From: Glandiceps talaboti
Lineage: Eukaryota; Hemichordata; Enteropneusta; Spengelidae
Direction of reading: 5' to 3'
Assembly (NCBI RefSeq): GCF_964340395.1
Contig: NC_135565.1
Coordinates: 5,089,142-5,111,641, forward strand
Length of the DNA stretch: 22,500 nt
This document shows, one piece after another, positions 10,356 to 22,500 of the stretch (positions within the stretch are counted from its first letter, which is position 1; every line of letters starts with the position of its first letter). Position numbers and translations under genes: made by a program. The notes under the pieces are model-generated. The model was given only the letters and a program-made list of their open reading frames with translations. It made no database searches and had not been told where the DNA came from.

Positions 10356-10360
<5 letters not shown>
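10125..10360 (+). pseudogene. 3' end of a decayed CR1/L2-type LINE
   Basis: In one frame from about 10158 the translation reads LASYGRHSFSSTAPELWN then SLPR, which matches the conserved C-terminal signature of CR1/L2/Jockey-type reverse transcriptase proteins (SYG.RSFS..AP.LWN.LP). After a one-base frameshift near 10216-10222, the next frame continues IKTSPNVNIFKRQLK then THIFQRAFS, the usual FK..LKTHLF..AF ending, with a stop at 10295-10297. The short 3' UTR (10298-10360) holds an 8-bp perfect hairpin, TAGCGCCA at 10302-10309 pairing with TGGCGCTA at 10336-10343, and then leads directly into GATA repeats. L2-type LINEs are known to use a 3' stem-loop and short tandem repeats as their 3' end. 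The 5' part is missing; the left edge given is approximate. Confidence 0.8.
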
Positions 10361-10790
<430 letters not shown>

Positions 10791-10800
10791 ACTGAGGTCA

Positions 10801-11000
10801 TTATGACTGAATGGATGGATGAATGACTGGATGGATGGATGGATGTATGAATAAACGAATTGATGGATGGATGGGTGGGTGAGTGAGTGAGTGAGTAGGT
10901 GAGTGAGTGAGTGAGTGAGTGAGTAGGTGAGTGAGTGAGTGAGTGAGTGAGTGAGTGAGTGAGTGAATGAATAAACACATACACACACTCACACACACAT
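10801..11000. repeat. tetranucleotide arrays TGGA and GTGA, ending in CA
   Basis: After a ten-base gap from the previous array come impure TGGA units (10811-10875), GTGA units with occasional GTAG interruptions (10876-10968) and a short CA stretch to about 11000. The word TGAATAAAC ends both the TGGA part (near 10847) and the GTGA part (near 10967), suggesting a local duplication of array plus end. Confidence 0.88.
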
Positions 11001-11851
11001 TACCTTCCAAGATCATATTTCTTGATCAACATGATAAAACGAGGTTCCTCTATACCAGTCCACACCACGTGACGATCTAAGCCAATCACTGAAGGCGGTA
11101 TGAAAACAATGTGTTATAGTATTCTTTATTTCACCCTAAGTTTTGATCAAAAACAATCAAAGAGTACTTACTAATAGATTCATGATGAAATATACGTACA
11201 AATTGTGAACAAAGTTCTCAATCATTTTGACGATTAATTCCATATGTTCGTCTGGTATTCGAAAGATTAGAGTTCGTCCACTGACCAGTGGGAAGATTTG
11301 ACTTTGTCACATTCCATCAAAAGAAATATAAGTCTGCTGTATAAATATTTACATACAAATTGAAGTCTTCCAATAACCATACACCCTCCATCCACAGCAA
11401 GTTGGTGGAGGGCCTATGCAATAACCTACAATCATACGTACATTTGTATTTGGCCTGTAGTTGGCGCACTCCACTGGAAAATACTGCTCCGGCTCCATGG
11501 TTTATGTAGATTTTAAAGAGTCTAGATATTCACTCGTTACAAACCAATGGACAACGGAACGGAGGGCGCCAGCAACGACGAAACCTTCAGTCGATCCGAA
11601 ACTTTGTTTATTTGAAGTTGCTTTCACTTATCAGGAGAGCAATATACGTTCTAATATATGGTTAAATTTACGTCTGATATAAGTTCATTATACTTCAAAA
11701 TCATGACTATTAGATCTCTGTTCGTATGTTTCGTAAGTCAATTGCAAGTGTATCTAATTTGAAAACCCCCCAAAGTTTTCAAATAACACAGTGCTGTACA
11801 TCCGCCATGTGTGTTTGTAATCACGCGACAAATTCAGCAGTTATTGTTCTT
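11001..11851. other. non-coding; probable 3' flank or 3' UTR of the receptor gene
   Basis: This stretch lies downstream of the receptor stop codon on the minus strand. No convincing coding frame was found; the plus-strand frame at 11461-11682 has no recognisable domain. A small inverted repeat (CCCTCCA near 11386 and TGGAGGG near 11410) could fold into a hairpin. Minus-strand AATAAA words are present. Confidence 0.45.
11607..11612 (-). terminator. candidate polyadenylation signal for the receptor gene
   Basis: TTTATT on the plus strand reads AATAAA on the minus strand, about 240 bases past the stop codon of the minus-strand receptor frame. It is the first canonical hexamer I noticed downstream, but such words are common in AT-rich DNA. 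Confidence 0.3.
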
Positions 11852-12036
11852 TCAATAAAGTGTAGAATCGATATAACGATAATATTTTTTTTCAAAAGCT
11901 TGGGAATTCCTCCTTTCTACTGTTATTTTACTTTTCTCAATTGTATGTCGATGGAGCAGCACATTTTCAGACTCTTTTGCTGTATGTCTCCGTCCATCCG
12001 TCTGTCTGTCTGTCTGTGACTGCCTCCCCCCTTTCC

Positions 12037-12102
<66 letters not shown>

Positions 12103-12161
12103 CCTCCCTCCCTCCCTCCCTCCCTCCCTCCCTCCCTCCCTCCCTCCCTCCCTCCCTCCCT

Positions 12162-12251
<90 letters not shown>

Positions 12252-13612
12252 GCTAGCTCAAAAACTATTCCCTGGAGAGGTTTTCGTTTCGTAAAGTAGC
12301 ATAAAAATTTGTTGTAATTATGTCTAATCCTACGATTACAAAAAGCGTATAATAATGGATTGACAGTAGAATTACACCAAAGTAAATAATTAACAAAGTC
12401 CCATACGTTCATATTGAAACAATCATCGCATACGATATTGACGAGCGACATTATTTTGTACGGCGCCCAACATATAACGAATGCTATCACTAAAACCGAC
12501 AATCGTTTGGCGGCTTTTTTGTGTCGTTGATGTCGCCTCATGCTACTCAATCGGGAACTTTTTCGCCTTTTAACAATTCCCTTTAAGAACTCCTTTACAG
12601 ATCTTCTTGAGCTGTTGCGAGAGGGCGCTGTTTCATCATCTGTACCATTTGCGATGTCAGAGTCCGAGGTGTCGTCGTTTTGCTCACATTTGACGCGATC
12701 ACGATAGCTCACAGTTTTGTCTTCTTCTCCCGTCTCATTTTGACCCTTACATGCAATCTCTACATTATTCTTCACTGCTCCATCCTCCTTGTTCGCCCCC
12801 TTCTTTAATTTTTCGGCATTTTCGACTCTGTTTTGTTGCAGTGCCTGTAACTGCGGTTTCAATCGTTGTAGTTTCTTAGCTCGCCGTCGGATGTAGATAT
12901 AGATGGACAAATTTAAATATGCAAGTGTGAACAGTGGCAGGAAAAACTCAAAGACGATCATAGCGATGTTATATTTGAGATTTTCCCAACTTTCTATTTC
13001 GCATACTTCGTAGTAGTCTATGTTTCTTTCTCCTGTAAACGCCGTCCATCCAAGAGCGAGGGGGACGAACAACATGACGGAGAAAATCCAAGTTGAGAGA
13101 CAAAGAAGAAACACGTTTTTCCTCGTTTGCGTCGTCAGATAATATTTCTTGGACACGAGCCAATAACGATCCAGGCTAATTAGAATAATTGCACAAACAG
13201 ACTCGTAGCAGACGACAAAATCGACACAAATCCAAACTTTGCAGACGACCTCACCAAAAGGCCATCTTCCATATAACATCCAGGCAGAGTTCAAAGGTAA
13301 CGAAAGTAGGCCGATCATGAAGTCGGCGCATGCTAAATTTAGTAAAAAGAAGTTAGAGACATTGAGTCGTAGTTTGTAATCAGTTGCGAAGGCAACAATT
13401 ACCATGGTATTACCAATAATTGTCACAAGTATTATAGCAGTTAGAATGACCGCCAGTATTATTATAACAGGCAATGAGTATGGCGCTTGGTATTCCATAT
13501 TAACATCCGTGGTGCTATTAGCTCTACTACTGTTAGCGGTAGACAGTAAATCATAACCAACAAAGTTTGTTGTATTGGTATACTGTGCAAGTGCAGACAT
13601 AGCAGTCGCCAT
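11852..13612 (-). CDS. amine-type G protein-coupled receptor, histamine H3/H4-like
   Basis: This 586-residue frame encodes a complete class A receptor with no coding intron, probably sensing histamine or another amine at the plasma membrane. The N-terminus has three N-glycosylation sites (Asn13, Asn27, Asn32). Helix 1 holds Gly67-Asn68, helix 2 Asp97, helix 3 Cys124, Asp131 (3.32, the amine anchor) and DRY at 148-150, helix 4 Trp175, and Cys204 is the disulfide partner. Helix 5 has Glu222 at 5.46 four residues before Pro226; FEFF and NLSIY also match H3/H4, where this Glu binds the imidazole. The third loop is long (about 242-365) and basic with an RRKSS site. Helix 6 reads CWAPY (Trp382, Tyr385) and helix 7 has Trp412 (7.43) and NPLLY at 418-422. 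Cys438 in helix 8 may be lipidated. Lys386 at 6.52 is unusual. The start has a good context (ACCATGG). Residues from about 454 are repeat translation, so the true C-terminus is uncertain. Muscarinic-like orphan is the alternative. Confidence 0.9.
12036..12252. repeat. (CT)n(CCCT)n(CT)n microsatellite inside the receptor frame
   Basis: CT units (12036-12097, one CC interruption near 12050), about 67 bases of CCCT units (12098-12164) and CT units again (12165-12252) interrupt the C-terminal end of the receptor reading frame. On the coding strand this reads as Arg-Glu and Gly-Gly-Arg-Glu repeats from about residue 455. Neither motif yields a stop codon in any frame, so length changes would shift the downstream frame without ending it. 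A short TGTC stretch (about 11998-12016) lies beside it. Confidence 0.95.
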
Positions 13613-13670
13613 GGTGTTAGTTATCCGGTAAGATACACCACTGTTTCACGTTTGTGTCATGACACTCAAA

Positions 13671-13870
13671 TGTATCTTTGCGACTACACAACCATCACCT
13701 TTCATGTATCCTTGCGACTAGACACTCACCGCCTTTCATGTATCCTTGCGACTAGACACTCACCGCCTTCCATGTGGATGTTCAATTTTGACTAAATTGC
13801 AGTAATATTTGACCGGGTACCCATCGCCTTATACGTAGACGTTCATTTTGGACTAAATTGCAGCAAAATT
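13671..13870. repeat. small satellite upstream of the receptor: 34-bp x3 then 61-bp x2
   Basis: Three direct 34-bp copies occupy 13671-13704, 13705-13738 and 13739-13772; the second and third differ at one base and the first is more diverged. From the third copy a longer 61-bp period begins: the segment from about 13761 to 13809 recurs at about 13822 to 13870, sharing TTGACTAAATTGCAG/TGGACTAAATTGCAG. The array starts only about 60 bases upstream of the receptor start codon, so it lies in the 5' UTR or promoter region. Confidence 0.9.
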
Positions 13871-14818
13871 ATCAGCGTAGTATAGACGAATATGTGGTGT
13901 AGATATTCACATGCGATCTCAGCAGACAATCCCACCTCAGTTAAAGCCCATTGGTCGTCTGATACCCATGCGCATCACTCATATCTGAATTCGCAACAAC
14001 CACCAAAGATCAACAACCACCTGGTGTTGGTGACGTTGGAATAAAGACCATTTAGATGTCAGCAAAGCTGAAAAAGAACAATAGATAATCGATTAGTGAC
14101 TGTAGTTCACGATTCTGAGGAGTACAATTAAGTGTAAGCAGATCGATGATAACAACAATGAACAACCGGGGAAGAACAGAAGTAACGCATTAGTAATCAC
14201 ATATATAGGAATTCTTTACTCCTGGCTACAAACCAATCGTAGAGACATGATATAATGATGTTTCATTGAGACACTGCCCGTCCCCTGTCTTAGATGTGCT
14301 ACATCCGAGTGGAACACACACAAGTATTCAAAAGGAAATACACGAAATGAAGTGAAAAATATTATTGTGTCTGTCCATAGATTGGCGGGTCTACGGTATG
14401 TCTCATCACACAAGCACAAAGCAAAACATGTATCGCAGAATATTCTCATTTAATACATGTAAATATGTCATTGTTTTGTTATCTTAGCGAACATAATATG
14501 GATTACTGATGATATTGACTTTAACATCTTAAAATACCCCCCCCCCCCGTTTAAAGTCATATGGTTCACTTTAAAAATGTTATTTTGTACAACCAGAAAT
14601 AAGTTTAGTATTTTCTGTGAATAGCACCGGATTCCCAAGATATGCATTTACATGAGTTTATCTACACAATTCCAATCTGCTATGGAGTTGTAACTTCTTA
14701 ACTCGTAATTACAACAAGTGTGATCGTTTTGGCGGGAACCGTTGGTTATTGATTTATTGACGGATCAACGTAATATTACAATCATCTGTGTAGCACATTA
14801 TATCTTAGGACAAACAAA

Positions 14819-14821
<3 letters not shown>
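13871..14821. other. non-coding; upstream region of the receptor gene
   Basis: This region lies 5' of the receptor on its strand and may hold its promoter and any 5' UTR exons, but I cannot point to a defined element. A 12-base C run lies at about 14537-14548. The minus-strand frame at 14449-14216 has no recognisable domain. Confidence 0.4.

Positions 14822-14877
<56 letters not shown>
14822..14877. repeat. (CA)n microsatellite
   Basis: About 28 CA units, nearly pure, followed by a short imperfect CA tail to about 14893. No gene lies across it. Confidence 0.95.
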
Positions 14878-14879
<2 letters not shown>

Positions 14880-15007
14880 AACACACACAAACATTAAAGT
14901 GTATATTTCGACCTTGACAATCCCAATTTTACCAGTCGTCTGATGATCGCTGGGGAAGCGTGAAACTCTGAGTAGCGACTTACAACATCCTAATTCTTTT
15001 GCATTAA

Positions 15008-15010
<3 letters not shown>

Positions 15011-15090
<80 letters not shown>

Positions 15091-15142
15091 GCACATACAT
15101 ACATACATACATACATACATACACACACACACATACATACAT

Positions 15143-15209
<67 letters not shown>

Positions 15210-15404
15210 TACATACATACATACATACATACATACATACATACATACATACATACATACATACATACATACATACATACATACATACATACATACATAC
15301 ATACATTCATGCATGCATGCATGCATGCATGCATACATACATACATACATACATACATACATACATACATACATACATACATACATACATACATACATAC
15401 ATAC
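15011..15404. repeat. compound array (TA)n(CATA)n(CA)n(CATA)n(GCAT)n(CATA)n
   Basis: About 38 TA units (15011-15087) are followed, after a few bases, by CATA units interleaved with CA tracts (15093-15205), a long CATA block (15205-15306), a GCAT block (15306-15332) and a final CATA block (15333-15404). TA and GCAT parts are self-complementary. Open frames on both strands (Tyr-Ile, Cys-Met-Tyr-Val, His-Thr-Tyr-Ile repeats) are translations of the array. Confidence 0.95.
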
Positions 15405-21288
<5,884 letters not shown>

Positions 21289-21449
21289 ATCGCTAATCTG
21301 CAGAACGCTGTAAATAATTCATTATATTGAGTTCAAAATCCAAACCATGCTAGTAAAAGTGTCAAACGGATCTAGCGCCATTTTTGGGTGATTTTTGCAT
21401 TTTTAACACTTACAAGTTGGTTCATTGTCAGTCTAGTTTTTGTCTTTTT

Positions 21450-21512
21450 ACCTCCCGTAAGGGGAGGTTATGTTATGCTTCTGTCTGTCTGTCTGTCTGT
21501 CTGTATGTCTGT
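21450..21512. repeat. hairpin plus (CTGT)n head of a repeat family
   Basis: ACCTCCC at 21450-21456 and GGGAGGT at 21462-21468 form a 7-bp perfect stem with a 5-base loop. It is followed by TATGTTATG and then CTGT units (about 21481-21503) with one variant. A small GC-rich hairpin next to a simple repeat, followed by a tandem array, looks like one end of a non-autonomous mobile repeat, but the class is not identified. Confidence 0.65.
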
Positions 21513-21575
21513 ACTGCATCAATTCCAAGGAAACCTGCTACACATCTTGCATATGGTAAAGACAAGAACTGATTA

Positions 21576-22500
21576 GATTTTGGTAAACATCCAGTGAACA
21601 TTATTTGCATGTATTTAATATCTTCGGAATGCATACATCAAATTCACTATAATCTGGTGCATATGTTAACCATAGCAAATGTCTTATGCCCTATAGTTTG
21701 TTGATGTAGCTTATGATTTTAATGAATAATTCGCATAATTAAGGATTTTCGATAATTAGGCTATATCTTAAGAATGCAAGCTTTACATTTCATTTGGTGT
21801 ATATACCAACCATAACAATGTTCACGTGTTCTAAAGAAGTTTGTTGACACAGTTTTTTTAAACTTTTAATGAGCAATTTGAATATTTAATGGTTTTTCAG
21901 CTAAGCTATCAAATACACCAACCATAACAAATCACACATATCTTAAAAAGACTGTTGGCATAGTTGTTTAGTTTTAATAGATAATTTACATAATTAATGA
22001 TTTGGGGCAATTAGACTAAGGTACATCTTATAAGAATGCAAGCTTCAAATATCATAGAAGTTGGTACACATATCAACCATAATAATACGCACCTGTTCTA
22101 TGAAGTCTGTTGATACAGCTTTTACTTTTAATGGGCAATTTGAATAATTAATGATTTTAAGTATTTAGGCTATGTCTTAAGAATTCAAACTTGAAATTTC
22201 AGTTAACTTGGTACATCCACCAACCATAGAAAATTACACGCATTTGAGGTAATATTTTTATGCATTTTTTAATTGTAAAGTGTCATTTGCATACTTAATC
22301 ATTATGGTGTGCAGATAAATGACAACATCTTTGAATGCAAGCTTTAAATTTCTGATAATTTAGTACATGTGTTGATGATAAAGAAGTGCATGTGTCGCTT
22401 AAATCTTGTTGATGTAACTTATAATGTTAATGGTTAATTTGCATAATTAATGATTTTTTAATAATTAGGCAACATGCAAGCTTCAAGTTTTATATAATTA
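21576..22500. repeat. degenerate tandem array, about 150-bp period, runs off the window
   Basis: Recurring anchor words mark at least six units. The anchor resembling AATGNNTAATTTGCATAATTAAT starts near 21721, 21868, 21976, 22130, 22278 and 22429, giving spacings of about 147, 108, 154, 148 and 151 bases; the short one reflects a deletion in the second unit. Each unit also carries AAGAATGCAAGCTT-like, CCAACCATA-like and TTGTTGA-like words in the same order. Units are well diverged, so the array is old. It continues past the right edge and has no coding frame. Confidence 0.82.

Noticed and set aside
11941-12294. Plus-strand frame of Ser-Leu and Pro-Ser-Leu repeats
   Set aside because: It is the antisense of the microsatellite in the receptor frame.
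12240-12300. A splice donor on the minus strand before the receptor microsatellite
   Set aside because: No good AG/GTRAGT-type site is present between helix 8 and the repeat; the only GT (ATA/GTTTTT) is weak.

Overview
This window looks like nuclear DNA of an animal, most likely a marine invertebrate. The grounds are a seven-transmembrane amine-receptor gene of histamine H3/H4 type, two kinds of LINE retrotransposon, AT-rich non-coding DNA, and many long di- and tetranucleotide microsatellites. There are no operons, bacterial-type gene spacing, tRNA or rRNA genes, or CRISPR arrays. The species, and even the phylum, cannot be fixed from this sequence alone; a non-vertebrate deuterostome or a lophotrochozoan are my best guesses.

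Layout. Positions 1-5640 are non-coding: paired poly-G tracts (448-499), a (GA)(GT) microsatellite (1656-1722), a roughly 333-bp imperfect palindrome that looks like a fold-back or MITE-type element (2471-2803), and a tetranucleotide array whose motif changes stepwise (3447-3580). Positions 5824-9703 hold a LINE of the L1/Tx1 group with an intact 1256-codon ORF2 (endonuclease, reverse transcriptase, CCHC motif), a short 3' UTR and a poly(A) tail, but no visible ORF1. Positions 10125-10360 are the 3' end of a second, decayed LINE of CR1/L2 type, with a 3'-terminal hairpin. It runs straight into a compound tetranucleotide array (10361-11000).

The only clear host gene is on the minus strand (13612-11852): an intronless-looking receptor with all seven helices and the H3/H4 pocket residues Asp3.32 and Glu5.46. 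Its C-terminal tail runs through a (CT)/(CCCT) microsatellite and so reads as an Arg/Glu/Gly repeat. A small satellite of 34-bp and 61-bp units lies just upstream of its start codon (13671-13870).

From 13871 to the end I find no firm gene. There are large (CA), (TA), (CATA) and (GA)(TG) arrays, one weak candidate signal-peptide exon (18253-18429), and at the right edge a repeat family made of a short hairpin, a (CTGT) stretch and a degenerate tandem array of about 150-bp units that runs off the window. The genes do not form a pathway: the LINEs are selfish elements and the receptor is an independent signalling gene. No new defence or metabolic system is evident. The most unusual items are the long palindrome, the LINE-seeded microsatellite and the receptor tail made of microsatellite.
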